Source: Chitinophagaceae bacterium BSSC1
GTDB lineage: Bacteria > Bacteroidota > Bacteroidia > Chitinophagales > Chitinophagaceae
Reading direction: 5' to 3'
Assembly (NCBI GenBank): GCA_002256435.1
Contig: NKJC01000002.1
Coordinates: 62,001-126,000, forward strand
Length of the DNA stretch: 64,000 bases
Numbering within the stretch: the first letter of the stretch is position 1; every line of letters starts with the position of its first letter. This document shows positions 17,174-26,491 of the stretch, one piece after another. A program made the translations under genes and the position numbers. The notes beneath the pieces were generated by a model. The model saw only the letters and a program-made list of their open reading frames with translations. It had not been told where the DNA came from and searched no databases.

Positions 17174-18949
17174 ATGCCAGCAATTGTTCAGCATTACCAA
17201 GATAGCATTAGTACTACCCAAACTCAATTATCCCAACTAAAAAAAAGGATCAGTCTAGTAGCCTTACTAAGGCTGGCTTGTTTTCTAGTATTTGCATTTA
17301 CTATTTATCAATTGTTTCATGGCGTAACTACAGTTAATGTAATTATAGCCCTTTTGAGTTTGGCAGGATTTTTAGCCAGCATCAGTTGGTTTGTAAATTT
17401 GCAAAACCAACAAGCAGCGCTAAGATCTTTATTGGAAGTTTTGCAAAATGAACTTGTCTGTTTAGAAGCAGGAACCAATCTATTTGACAACGGAGCAGGA
17501 TTTGAAGACGGACAAGGATATTGGTCAGATTTAGACATTTTTGGAAAAGGTTCTCTTTACCATTACTTGAATAGAACCAGCACTATCTATGGCGCACAAA
17601 CCTTGGCAGGACAATTACAAAAGGCTCTGGAACCAGAAGACATTATCCAACATCAGATTGCTATTGCTTCTTATGGTCAACAAATCAAGTTGGTTGAATC
17701 CATGATTGCAGCGTCAAGACAAAGAAAAACGGAGCTTGTTTCTTTGGATAAAGTAGCAGATTGGCTTAAGACCAAGAACCAGTTGCAAGCAAAAAAATGG
17801 TTGCAGATTTTGCGCTATCTGATTCCTGTTCTCAATCTTTTTTTACTGATACATGCACTTATTAGTTCCAACCCTGGCTTATTGGGTTTGAGCTTTGTTC
17901 TTGGCTGGTTCATTATTGGCATTCATGGAAAATACTTGCAGTCAGGGTTCCAAGCATTTGAAAATAAACAAGCATTGTTACAGCAATATGGCTGGCTCTT
18001 AGAAAAATTTCAAGATGTAGATTCACAGGATTCCACTTTATTAAGACAATACAAGGAATCTGCACAGAAAGCCAGTGTGGCCATTGCTGAACTGACCAAA
18101 CTATCAAATAGGATTGACCAACGATTGAATCTATTTGCCATTATGATTTTCAATCCCTACTTACTTTTTGACATTCAAAATATGTGGGCCTTAGAAAATT
18201 GGAAGACCAAGCACCAAGCAGATTTTCAATTCTGGTTAGCATTAGTTGGCAAAATTGAACTCCTCAATTGTTTTGCAGTCTATCGTTTTCAACACCCTAA
18301 TGATTGTACACCTACTATTTCAGATAAGCCACTTTATTTGTCAGCCAAAAATTTATCGCACCCACTGATTGCTGAGTCAAAGCGTGTAGGAAATGATTTG
18401 GCAATGGGCAGTCCTGAAAAACTATTTTTAATCACTGGTTCTAACATGAGTGGAAAAACTACTTTCCTTAGAGCTATTGGAATGAATCTAGTGATGGCTC
18501 AAGCAGGTTTACCCGTAGCCGCTACTCAGTTTGAATTCAGTCCCATGCAAATTTTTAGCTCCATTAGAATTAGTGATAGCCTAGCTGAGAACACTTCTTA
18601 TTTTATGGCTGAATTGAAAAAATTACAAGCTTTAAAAATAGGTGTTCAGTCTTCTACAGCATCACTTGTTTTGATAGATGAAATTCTAAGAGGCACCAAT
18701 TCTGAAGACAAATACCACGGATCAGCGGAATTTGTAAAAGAATTAATGGCCATGGAATGCCTGAGTCTTTTTGCCACACATGACTTAAAACTCGGAGCGA
18801 TGGAACAGGATTATCCAGGCATTTTAGCCAATTACTGTTTTGAAAGCCTGATTGAAAACAACAACTTGTTTTTTGATTATACCATTCGCAAAGGAATAGC
18901 TCAAAATAAGAATGCTAGTTTTCTGATGAAACAAATGGGCATCATCTAA
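17174..18949 (+). CDS. Membrane-anchored MutS-family ATPase
   Basis: A 591-residue protein with a C-terminal MutS ATPase domain (domain V): Walker A GSNMSGKTT (residues 422-430), Walker B-like LVLIDEILRGTNSEDK, and ATHDLKLG. It lacks the mismatch-recognition domain of MutS1. Instead hydrophobic segments occur near residues 28-75 (ALLRLACFLVFAFTIYQLF and VIIALLSLAGFLASISWF) and 213-247, which implies membrane anchoring. Such proteins are common in Bacteroidota but uncharacterised, so a repair role is not assured. It is convergent with rnr, with only 3 bp between stop codons. Confidence 0.82.
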   Translation: MPAIVQHYQDSISTTQTQLSQLKKRISLVALLRLACFLVFAFTIYQLFHGVTTVNVIIALLSLAGFLASISWFVNLQNQQAALRSLLEVLQNELVCLEAGTNLFDNGAGFEDGQGYWSDLDIFGKGSLYHYLNRTSTIYGAQTLAGQLQKALEPEDIIQHQIAIASYGQQIKLVESMIAASRQRKTELVSLDKVADWLKTKNQLQAKKWLQILRYLIPVLNLFLLIHALISSNPGLLGLSFVLGWFIIGIHGKYLQSGFQAFENKQALLQQYGWLLEKFQDVDSQDSTLLRQYKESAQKASVAIAELTKLSNRIDQRLNLFAIMIFNPYLLFDIQNMWALENWKTKHQADFQFWLALVGKIELLNCFAVYRFQHPNDCTPTISDKPLYLSAKNLSHPLIAESKRVGNDLAMGSPEKLFLITGSNMSGKTTFLRAIGMNLVMAQAGLPVAATQFEFSPMQIFSSIRISDSLAENTSYFMAELKKLQALKIGVQSSTASLVLIDEILRGTNSEDKYHGSAEFVKELMAMECLSLFATHDLKLGAMEQDYPGILANYCFESLIENNNLFFDYTIRKGIAQNKNASFLMKQMGII

Positions 18950-18952
18950 TCA

Positions 18953-20959
18953 CTATCGCTTAGCAGCTCTTACTTTCTTTGGCTTCTCCTCCCCTTCTTT
19001 TTTTACATCAATCACCCATTCATAGTCTAGTTGTCTTTTTTCCAAATTAGCAGCAACTACTTTAATCATTACTTTATCGCCAATACGGAAACTGCGTCCA
19101 CTTCTTCTGCCTACTAAACTATAATCAGATTCAATATGTCTGAAATCATCGTAATCACTCAAACTGATGATGCTAACCAATCCCTCGCATTTGTGTAATA
19201 CGGTTTCTGCCCAGAAACCAAAACTGGATACACCAGAAATTACGGCTTCAAAGGTTTCACCCAAATAAGACTGCAAGTATTCTACCTGTTTGTATTTGTT
19301 ACCAGCGCGCTCACATTCCATGGCGGCTCTTTCCCTTTCACTGGATTGCTTGCACTTTTCTTCCATCTTCTTATCAATGATGGGCTTGCCTTCAATAATA
19401 GATTCTAGCACGCGGTGCACCAATACATCAGGGTACCTTCTAATGGGAGAAGTAAAATGACAATAATATTCAAAGGCCAAACCATAGTGACCAATATTCT
19501 CAGTAGTATAAACCGCTTTGGCCATGGTTCTAATCCCTAATTGCTCCAATACGTGTTGCTCTGGTTTACCGTGCGCATCAGCAAGCATCTGATTAAAACT
19601 AGCAGCAATTTTCTCTGGGGTACTTATATCAAATGCATGACCATATTTCTTGGCAAACGTGATAAAGGGTCTTAGCTTTTCTTCATCAGGTCTATCGTGG
19701 ATTCTATACGGAAAAGGAATGGGTTTCTTATTGATCAAGATCTTTGATACATTCTCAGCTACTGTTCTATTGGCTAGTAACATGAGCTCTTCAATTAATT
19801 GATGAGACTCTTTACTTTCTTTAACAACAATGCCAATGGGTTTGCCTTTCTCGTCTAACTTAAACCTTACTTCTTGTGATGAGAAATTAATAGCGCCTTT
19901 GCTAAAACGTTTTTTGCGTAAGCGTTGAGAAATATCATTCAACAACAAGATCTCATCTTGGTGAACGCCTTTCTTGGTTTCAATAATTTCTTGTACGTCT
20001 TCATAAGCATAGCGATGGTCTGAATGAATCACCGTTTTGCCCAACCAATATTGTTTTACTTCGCCCTTGGTATTCATTTGAAAAATGGCAGAAAATGTAA
20101 ACTTGTCTTCGTGTGGTCTTAAAGAACAAAGTTCATTGGAGATTTTTTCTGGCAACATGGGGTTTACACGATCTGGCAGGTAAACCGATGTGGCTCGTTT
20201 GTATGCTTCGGCATCTAAGTCTGTATCCGGTGTTACATAATAGCTTACGTCTGCAATATGCACACCTATCTCATACATATCCTTTCCTAGAGGCCTAATT
20301 GAAATGGCATCATCAAAGTCCTTGGCGTCTGCTGGATCAATGGTAAATGTGAGAATCTCTCTGCAATCCCTTCTCTTTGCAATTTCAGCACTATCCAAAA
20401 TTTCAGGCAATCTAGCAGCAGCTTCTTCCACGTCTTCTGGAAAAGTTAATGGAAAACCAGCTTGAGCCAATAGCTCTTGCATGGCGGCATCATTAGCGTC
20501 TTCTGGCAATAAGATTTTGACAATTTCACCAACTGGCTTCTTGTCTGTTTTTTCCCATTTAACCAATCTGGCAACTACCCTGTCTTTGTGTTTGGCGCCA
20601 TTGATAGATATGAGTGGGATAAACAAATCAGGCATGGGTTTATCCGTATCTGGCACAAAGAATGCATGGTTGGTAGATAATTGTAAATGACCAACAAACT
20701 CTGTTTGCTTTCTGGTAACCACTTCTAAAATCCTTCCTTCTTTCTTACCCGTGCGAATATTCTCCTTGACCACTTTTACCCTTACTGTATCGCCGTTTAA
20801 GGCAGTGGCAAAATCTCCTGGTCTTACTAGTACATCTCCCCCTTCTACAATCACGTATCCCATTCCAGAACGGGTTACTTCTAATCTGCCTTTCAGCGTT
20901 AATTCGGGACTATGTTTTGATTTTTGTTTCTGTTTCTTCTTGTCTTTTTGTTTGCTCAT
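18953..20959 (-). CDS. rnr: Ribonuclease R
   Basis: Processive 3'-5' exoribonuclease of the RNase II/R family, 668 residues. Cold-shock-like RNA-binding domains come first, then the RNB catalytic domain with the metal-binding motif DPADAKDFDDAIS and the RYPDVLVHR block, then an S1 domain (GETFEAVISGVSSFGFW) and a basic C-terminal tail (KKVRAAKR). It acts in RNA turnover and degradation of structured RNA. It is the last gene of a tight leftward operon and overlaps lpxK by 4 bp. Somewhat shorter than E. coli RNase R (about 810) because the N-terminal and tail extensions are reduced. Confidence 0.94.
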   Translation of the reverse strand: MSKQKDKKKQKQKSKHSPELTLKGRLEVTRSGMGYVIVEGGDVLVRPGDFATALNGDTVRVKVVKENIRTGKKEGRILEVVTRKQTEFVGHLQLSTNHAFFVPDTDKPMPDLFIPLISINGAKHKDRVVARLVKWEKTDKKPVGEIVKILLPEDANDAAMQELLAQAGFPLTFPEDVEEAAARLPEILDSAEIAKRRDCREILTFTIDPADAKDFDDAISIRPLGKDMYEIGVHIADVSYYVTPDTDLDAEAYKRATSVYLPDRVNPMLPEKISNELCSLRPHEDKFTFSAIFQMNTKGEVKQYWLGKTVIHSDHRYAYEDVQEIIETKKGVHQDEILLLNDISQRLRKKRFSKGAINFSSQEVRFKLDEKGKPIGIVVKESKESHQLIEELMLLANRTVAENVSKILINKKPIPFPYRIHDRPDEEKLRPFITFAKKYGHAFDISTPEKIAASFNQMLADAHGKPEQHVLEQLGIRTMAKAVYTTENIGHYGLAFEYYCHFTSPIRRYPDVLVHRVLESIIEGKPIIDKKMEEKCKQSSERERAAMECERAGNKYKQVEYLQSYLGETFEAVISGVSSFGFWAETVLHKCEGLVSIISLSDYDDFRHIESDYSLVGRRSGRSFRIGDKVMIKVVAANLEKRQLDYEWVIDVKKEGEEKPKKVRAAKR

Positions 20960-22044
20960 GGCTTGGTAGGATTAAAGCTAAAATGAAGGATAAAATCCTT
21001 GACTAGCTGATTGAATTGTTCGGCTTCTCCAAATAGAAATTGATGCCTAATAGGCAAAACATACATAGGTAGTGTTGCCAATTCTTCCGTGAATTTGCTA
21101 AACCTAACCGCGTCTTTTTCTGTGGTCAGGATTAATTTATCACGCACATTAATGTCATTGAATTTTTCTTTGATCTCATTAAAATCATCAATAGAAAAAA
21201 TATGGTGGTCTGAATAATCTTGTTGGTAATAAGTATGTACGGTATTGAGTAAATAGTCTTTTAAGGGTTTGGGATTGGCAATTCCACAAACCAATAAAGC
21301 CTCGTCTCTTGGGGTTAAGATCCAAAGGTCTGTTGGGTCAAAAATATGATACGGGGTTCCATATTCAATACAAGTGAAAAATACTTTTTGCTCTGGTTCG
21401 GGTTGTAGGCTACGAATAATTTTCTGCTTCTTTTCTTCTGTTATATCTGCCGGGCACTTAGTGACTACAATTACCTGTGCCCTTTTGGCCGATGCCCATT
21501 CGTCTCTCAAATCTCCAGTAGGCAGAAAAAAATCATTACTATACAAATTGCTGTACTCCGTTAATAAGATATTCCAGCCTGCTTTTACGGTTCGGTGTTG
21601 AAAGGCATCGTCCAAAATAATGGCTTGCAAATCTGGATGGTCTTGTAACAAATGTGGAATCCCCACCAATCTTTCTTCTCCAACAGCAACAGGTACCTGG
21701 GGAAATTTTAGGTGAAATTGCATGGGTTCGTCGCCAATTTCTAATGCGGTAGTATTGGCTCCTGCCAACACATATCCCTTGGTTTTGCGTTTGTAACCTC
21801 GGCTTAGGGTGGCCACTTTAAACTCCTGATGCAGTATGTTTACCAGGTATTCTACCATGGGAGATTTGCCTGTTCCCCCTACCGCAATATTACCCACACA
21901 GATCAATGGAAAATTGAATTCGGCATATTTTAGGCGTCCTTTATCAAAGAGTCTGTTTCTAATAAAAATCACTAATCCATATAACACGGCAAATGGAAAC
22001 AACAAAACACGAAAACTCTTTAAAAACAGCGTGTTAAAATTCAT
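20956..22044 (-). CDS. lpxK: Tetraacyldisaccharide 4'-kinase
   Basis: Inner-membrane kinase that phosphorylates the 4' position of the lipid A precursor, 362 residues. An N-terminal hydrophobic helix (LLFPFAVLYGLVIFI) fits membrane association, and the P-loop is GGTGKS (residues 56-61) in VGNIAVGGTGKSPMVEYL. Conserved LSRGYKRKTKG, ILDDAFQHRTV and TTEKDAVRF follow. It shows that the host makes lipid A. The gene overlaps the cyclo-ligase upstream by 11 bp and rnr downstream by 4 bp. Confidence 0.95.
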   Translation of the reverse strand: MNFNTLFLKSFRVLLFPFAVLYGLVIFIRNRLFDKGRLKYAEFNFPLICVGNIAVGGTGKSPMVEYLVNILHQEFKVATLSRGYKRKTKGYVLAGANTTALEIGDEPMQFHLKFPQVPVAVGEERLVGIPHLLQDHPDLQAIILDDAFQHRTVKAGWNILLTEYSNLYSNDFFLPTGDLRDEWASAKRAQVIVVTKCPADITEEKKQKIIRSLQPEPEQKVFFTCIEYGTPYHIFDPTDLWILTPRDEALLVCGIANPKPLKDYLLNTVHTYYQQDYSDHHIFSIDDFNEIKEKFNDINVRDKLILTTEKDAVRFSKFTEELATLPMYVLPIRHQFLFGEAEQFNQLVKDFILHFSFNPTKP

Positions 22045-22603
22045 AGATATGCTGCGGTGTAATGCAGTAATTTAAAGGTACGTCAAATTGGTCTGTATCG
22101 CTAATCTGGGCCACCGGCTCAAAATAGGAAAACCCTATTTTTAACAGATTGGGGCTGCATTTGGCCAAAAAACGATCATAATACCCCTTACCATACCCTA
22201 CCCGATAACCCTGTTCATCAAAAGCCAATAAAGGAACAAAAACCAATTCTATTTGGGACGGATCTACCTTCACTGCGTTAATGGGTTCTGCAATTCCCCA
22301 TAGATTGGTAATAAAATCCGTGTCCTCGTCTACTTGAAATGCTTCCATTTCATAACTTCCTGGCAGGATACTTGGATAACAAGTAATCAATTCGGGGATT
22401 ACAAAATCTAAGTACCTGGTCATTAGATCTACCTGTGGCTCTTTTTGGTGAACCATGGGCCAATAACTAAGTAAGGTATTGATGGGCGGGAGTGCTAGTT
22501 GTTGAAATTGAATTAGGAGCAAATCATTCCATTTGAGCATGGTATGCTCATCTAGTTCCAGCCTTTTTTGCTTGTACAATTGGCGTAAAGCTTGTTTGGT
22601 CAT
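22034..22603 (-). CDS. 5-formyltetrahydrofolate cyclo-ligase
   Basis: ATP-dependent conversion of 5-formyl-THF to 5,10-methenyl-THF in folate salvage, 189 residues. The family signature is the C-terminal GYRVGYGKGYYDRFL, preceded by LVFVPLLAFDE; the N-terminus has the usual KQALRQLYKQKR basic stretch. It is cytosolic. Located between rsmD (4-bp overlap) and lpxK (11-bp overlap) in a five-gene operon. Confidence 0.94.
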   Translation of the reverse strand: MTKQALRQLYKQKRLELDEHTMLKWNDLLLIQFQQLALPPINTLLSYWPMVHQKEPQVDLMTRYLDFVIPELITCYPSILPGSYEMEAFQVDEDTDFITNLWGIAEPINAVKVDPSQIELVFVPLLAFDEQGYRVGYGKGYYDRFLAKCSPNLLKIGFSYFEPVAQISDTDQFDVPLNYCITPQHIYEF

Positions 22604-23145
22604 GGGGTAATATTCACAAAAAAAGAAAATACGGTAGTGCCATAATTCCTTTGAAAAGAAAAAGAAGCCATCTTTTCATACTGATTTCTGGGGGTATGCT
22701 CTAATACAAAAATCCCTCCTTTGGCAATCAATTGTTTTTGCTCAATAATTTTAGGAATCTCATCAATGGGGCCGAGGGCATAAGGAGGTCCAGCAAAAAT
22801 AAAGTCGTATTGGCTTTGAGCCGATTGTAAAAATGCAAACACATCCATTTTTAACAGCTGAACATTTTCTACACCCAGCATGTCACAATTCTTTTTGATG
22901 AATCCGTGCATGATGCTATCCTTTTCAATAATGGTCAGGTCTGCAGCTCCTCTGGAAGCTAGTTCATAACTGATACATCCAGTACCCCCAAATAAATCCA
23001 AGGTCTTGGCCCCTTGAAAGTCAATCCTGTTTTGCAAGATATTGAAAAGACCCTCTTTTGCTATATCTGTAGTGGGTCTGGTATGCGGCATATTGGTGGG
23101 TGGATGAATTCTTCTACCACCCCATTTTCCGGAGATAATCCTCAT
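22600..23145 (-). CDS. rsmD: 16S rRNA (guanine(966)-N2)-methyltransferase RsmD-like
   Basis: SAM-dependent methyltransferase of 181 residues that modifies G966 of 16S rRNA in E. coli. The family start MRIISGKWGGRRI, PTTDIAKEGLFNIL and the SAM-binding motif LDLFGGTGCISYE (residues 49-61) are intact. Motif IV, normally D/N-PPY or D/N-PPF, reads G119-PPY here, replacing a residue that contacts the target amino group in this class. Either the subfamily tolerates Gly or activity is changed. It overlaps DUF3822 upstream and the cyclo-ligase downstream, 4 bp each. Confidence 0.92.
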   Translation of the reverse strand: MRIISGKWGGRRIHPPTNMPHTRPTTDIAKEGLFNILQNRIDFQGAKTLDLFGGTGCISYELASRGAADLTIIEKDSIMHGFIKKNCDMLGVENVQLLKMDVFAFLQSAQSQYDFIFAGPPYALGPIDEIPKIIEQKQLIAKGGIFVLEHTPRNQYEKMASFSFQRNYGTTVFSFFVNITP

Positions 23146-23987
23146 ACCATTAATTTATAGAATGGCGTAAAATGATAGGCTTGGAATTCAGCATATCCCG
23201 CAGGCGGAATACTATCTAAAGGCACTTGGTCATAAGATATAATGCCAAATGATTGCTTTAACTGTTCTTCCAAATTGGGTACTAAATCAATCAATCCACT
23301 GATTTCTAATTGGGTTTGCAAAGCAGACAAACCTGATTGTTGTACTACATTGAGTGTATAATACAATAGGTCATCTTGTGACTGGTATTGAAAGTTCTGG
23401 ATCAATTGTAATTGCCCATCTTTTACAAAAACCAAAATGGCATGATGGCAATGGATAATCAGTTTCATAAAAACGTTTGGTAGGTTATGCCTACTCATTA
23501 CATCATTTAGGATACTGGTATACAAATGCTGTGCAGTAAATAACAAAAAGTTTCTATTGAGTAAATCTAGAACGGCTTGTTTGATTCTATATACGGTTAC
23601 AAATGGTACGTTGCTTTGAAACAGATCATACTTAATCAATGATTTATCGGCATTGCCAAAAACCAAATTCAGATACTCTTCAGAAGCAGTGGCACTTAAT
23701 TTACCCAAGGGCATCATCAAAGCTTCTTCAAAATTGTAAAACACATTGGTGGAGGAAAAATTGAAACCAAGTAATTGAGATTGTTGTTTAACCTCAAAAA
23801 ATATATCGGTCCAGTCTGACTTACTCTTTTCTAATTCAAAAATTTCTATGGCTTCAATTCGGTTGCTAATGGTGTCTTTGACAAGTAAGACCATTTGGTC
23901 CTTTCCTATCTCCAATCCAAGTTGGTCCGTGTTCTTGGGTGTATAGCCCTGTTTGTCCCCGTATAAACCTGTCAACTTATGAACCAT
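23142..23987 (-). CDS. DUF3822 family protein
   Basis: A 281-residue soluble protein, first gene of the operon continuing into rsmD. I assign DUF3822 from overall pattern and its characteristic place next to rsmD in Bacteroidota, not from a catalytic motif. Acidic and aromatic residues are mixed with segments such as FVKDGQLQLIQNFQYQSQDD, reminiscent of an actin/ASKHA-like fold. No signal peptide is present. Function is unknown; linkage to rRNA methylation is only positional. Confidence 0.7.
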   Translation of the reverse strand: MVHKLTGLYGDKQGYTPKNTDQLGLEIGKDQMVLLVKDTISNRIEAIEIFELEKSKSDWTDIFFEVKQQSQLLGFNFSSTNVFYNFEEALMMPLGKLSATASEEYLNLVFGNADKSLIKYDLFQSNVPFVTVYRIKQAVLDLLNRNFLLFTAQHLYTSILNDVMSRHNLPNVFMKLIIHCHHAILVFVKDGQLQLIQNFQYQSQDDLLYYTLNVVQQSGLSALQTQLEISGLIDLVPNLEEQLKQSFGIISYDQVPLDSIPPAGYAEFQAYHFTPFYKLMV

Positions 23988-24077
23988 AATACAAAATTCT
24001 TATGCAATGATATAAAAAAACTCTAAGGGATGGAAAGCGATTTATGCAGGGTTTAAAATTCTTACTTTGCAGCACTT

Positions 24078-25436
24078 ATGAGCAACCTGTCACAAGAGAT
24101 CAATTTACAAGTAACTACGGGACACAAACAGATCCTGCGGATTGCCCTTCCCATTAGCTTGGCTATAATGGTACCCCAGCTAAATTTCATCACCAATAAT
24201 ATCTTTCTGGGAGGTTTGGGCCAGGAATCCCTAGGTTTAGCAGGTATTACAGGGGTTTATTACCTCATTTTTGCAGTGGTGGGTCATGGTTTAAACAATG
24301 GTTTACAGGCCCTAATTTCTAGAAGGGCGGGAGAAAATAGAATCAATGAAATTGGTAAGCTCTTTACCCAAGGTATTTTCATTTCCTTGGTTTTTGCCCT
24401 ATTAGGCATTTTAATCACCTGGTTTTTGGCCCCCATTGTACTTGGCTGGTCTCTTCATGACCCTGTCAGGGTGGAAAAAGCGGTCCAGTTTTTAAATATT
24501 CGGATTCTAGGCCTACCCTTTTTATATGTCTATCAAATGCGCAATGCCTTATTAGTAGGTACCAACCAAACCAATTATTTGATCATTGGAACTGCCACTG
24601 AAGCCATAGTCAACGTATTTTTTGACTATACCCTCATCTATGGTAAATTGGGTTTACCCCAATTGGGTTTCAATGGTGCTGCTTATTCATCTATCATTTC
24701 TGAGATAGCTGGCTTGTTTGTACTCATCTTGGTTTTAAGGATTAAAGGGATCAGTAAGCAATTGCATTTGTTTAAGTCCTGGGCTTTTGAAGCCAAGAAC
24801 AGCAAACTCATTGTGGTCCAATCAGCACCTTTGATTGCACAACACGCCATTAGCATCATTAGCTGGGAATTCTTTTATATACTTATTGAACACCATGGTG
24901 CCAGGGACTTGGCTGTTTCCAATACCATGCGCAATATTTTTGGCTTTTTTGGCTGCTTTACCTGGGCCTTTGCTGCCACCACCAATACCATGGTGAGCAA
25001 TGTAATTGGTCAAGGAAAATTAGACGCCGTTCTACCTTTGATTAGAAAGATAATGACCTGGAGTGTGGGATTTGCTATATCAGTTTGCTTGATCTTAAAT
25101 ATATTTCCGCATGCATTTCTGTCAATTTATGGTCAGGGAGAAGACTTTATTCAAGCCGGTATTCCAGTTTTACGCGTAGTATCTTTTGCGCTGGTCTTAA
25201 TGTCTGTTTCTGTGATTTGGATGAATGCGGTTACTGGCACAGGTAATAGTAGCATGAACCTAGCCACTGAATTCGTAGCTATTATTCTCTATTGTGTGTA
25301 TGTATATACCGTTTTGGAAAAATTGCAATGGCCCATTACTTGGGGTTGGGGCAGTGAGATTATTTATTGGTCTTCTATTCTTATTCCCTCTTACTGGTAT
25401 ATTCAGTCTGGTAGGTGGAAGACACTGAAAATATAA
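24078..25436 (+). CDS. MATE family efflux transporter
   Basis: Cation-coupled multidrug and toxin extrusion protein in the inner membrane, 452 residues with about 12 hydrophobic helices in two related halves. It shows MATE-type features: an N-terminal ILRIALPISLAIMVPQLN helix, GLNNGLQALISRRAGE (the conserved Q-x-x-ISRRAG pattern), and VSNVIGQGKLDAV in the second half. The substrate is unknown. Transcribed divergently from the DUF3822 operon with a 90-bp gap; a weak -7-like TTACTTTG lies 9 bp before the ATG. Confidence 0.92.
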   Translation: MSNLSQEINLQVTTGHKQILRIALPISLAIMVPQLNFITNNIFLGGLGQESLGLAGITGVYYLIFAVVGHGLNNGLQALISRRAGENRINEIGKLFTQGIFISLVFALLGILITWFLAPIVLGWSLHDPVRVEKAVQFLNIRILGLPFLYVYQMRNALLVGTNQTNYLIIGTATEAIVNVFFDYTLIYGKLGLPQLGFNGAAYSSIISEIAGLFVLILVLRIKGISKQLHLFKSWAFEAKNSKLIVVQSAPLIAQHAISIISWEFFYILIEHHGARDLAVSNTMRNIFGFFGCFTWAFAATTNTMVSNVIGQGKLDAVLPLIRKIMTWSVGFAISVCLILNIFPHAFLSIYGQGEDFIQAGIPVLRVVSFALVLMSVSVIWMNAVTGTGNSSMNLATEFVAIILYCVYVYTVLEKLQWPITWGWGSEIIYWSSILIPSYWYIQSGRWKTLKI

Positions 25437-25505
25437 TCACAATTAACCTTGTTTTGGCATAGTTATTGATTTTGCTTGAAGTACTTTATCATAAAAAATC
25501 AAACT

Positions 25506-26144
25506 ATGAAACATCTTTACTTAGCCGTATGTTGCTTATGCGTTGGTCTGATCAGTCATGCACAGTTTAATAAGGGGCAGAAAATGATTGGGGGAATGTT
25601 TTACCTAAATGCATCAGATAATAAAGCAAGTACCAGTTTAGTTGACAATATTTCTTATGGCACCATATTATCCTATTCAAAATTTAAAAGCCCTATGAGC
25701 TTTTACAGTATAGGAGTTAGTTATAATTATTCCGGCAGCAAAAATTATAGTCATTCTAATGGGTTTGGACTTAATTATGGCTATACCAAATTACAAACAT
25801 TGGCTAAAAAGTTTTATTTAGGAATTTCAGGATCTGGTTCTACCAATTTCAATTACAACAATAATTATAATTTATCTGGAAATACAAGTTCCAAATCAAA
25901 TGGGTGGGGCATTGAAGCAAATGGATCAGTGGGATTATTTTATCAATTGAATAATAGGTTTCTTCTAACAACCAACTTAATCAACTTGGTCACCATCAGT
26001 TATGGACAACAACGATACCAAAATTTTGATGCTAATAACAATATAACAAGCACTGAACAAGGATCATCTTGGAGGATCAATACCGGACTAACCGGGTTCT
26101 CTTTAAACAACCTAGGTATTGGGGTCAAATACCTATTAAAATAA
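25506..26144 (+). CDS. Exported outer-membrane beta-barrel-like protein
   Basis: A 212-residue protein starting at the ATG at 25506, where a clean signal peptide begins (MKHLYLAVCCLCVGLISHAQ); an in-frame start 10 codons upstream would hide it. The mature part is rich in Asn, Tyr, Ser and Gly with alternating strands (YSIGVSYNYSGS, LNYGYTKLQ) and ends GIGVKYLLK, typical of small porin-like barrels whose last residue is hydrophobic or basic. No ligand can be inferred. A terminator-like hairpin follows at 26148. Confidence 0.75.
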   Translation: MKHLYLAVCCLCVGLISHAQFNKGQKMIGGMFYLNASDNKASTSLVDNISYGTILSYSKFKSPMSFYSIGVSYNYSGSKNYSHSNGFGLNYGYTKLQTLAKKFYLGISGSGSTNFNYNNNYNLSGNTSSKSNGWGIEANGSVGLFYQLNNRFLLTTNLINLVTISYGQQRYQNFDANNNITSTEQGSSWRINTGLTGFSLNNLGIGVKYLLK

Positions 26145-26147
26145 AGA

Positions 26148-26165
26148 GCAGCAAAATCTTGCTGC
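26148..26165 (+). terminator. Hairpin after the outer-membrane protein gene
   Basis: A perfect 7-bp stem GCAGCAA / TTGCTGC with loop AATC, directly after the stop codon. The T run is interrupted (GCTTTTCTTT, about 10 nt later), so termination strength is uncertain. It may also serve the convergent ACBP gene. Confidence 0.5.
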
Positions 26166-26208
26166 CCAATGCTTTTCTTTCAGAAAATTAGGTACAATAA
26201 ATATTGTT

Positions 26209-26466
26209 CTAGCCTTTTAATTGCTTCACCAAATCAATGTATTGTTGCATGGCGTCTTCCTTGCTCATACCTTGTAATTTGGCCCAGGCTTCGTGTTTGA
26301 ACTTGGCTACAAAATCAAAGGGGTTGGAAGGTCCGCTTTCTTGGGTATCTCCTTCGGAACCTTGTTTGTACAAGGAATAAAGTTTTAATAAAGTTTCATT
26401 ATCTGGTTTTTCTGACAAGGTTTTGGAAAGCGCTGCGGCTTCTTGAAATAGGGCTTCTAAAGACAT
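26209..26466 (-). CDS. Acyl-CoA-binding protein
   Basis: A small cytosolic four-helix protein (85 residues) that binds long-chain acyl-CoA. It matches the ACBP family along its length: LYSLYKQGSEGDTQES in helix 2 and WAKLQGMSKEDAMQQYI in the C-terminal half, with the conserved Tyr, Lys and Trp residues. ACBP is mostly eukaryotic, with scattered bacterial members. It is the last gene of a trxB-folB-TPR-ACBP run, 25 bp after the TPR gene. It probably buffers acyl-CoA pools. Confidence 0.92.
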   Translation of the reverse strand: MSLEALFQEAAALSKTLSEKPDNETLLKLYSLYKQGSEGDTQESGPSNPFDFVAKFKHEAWAKLQGMSKEDAMQQYIDLVKQLKG

Positions 26467-26491
26467 GTTGTATTTTTTTACAAGTTAGACA

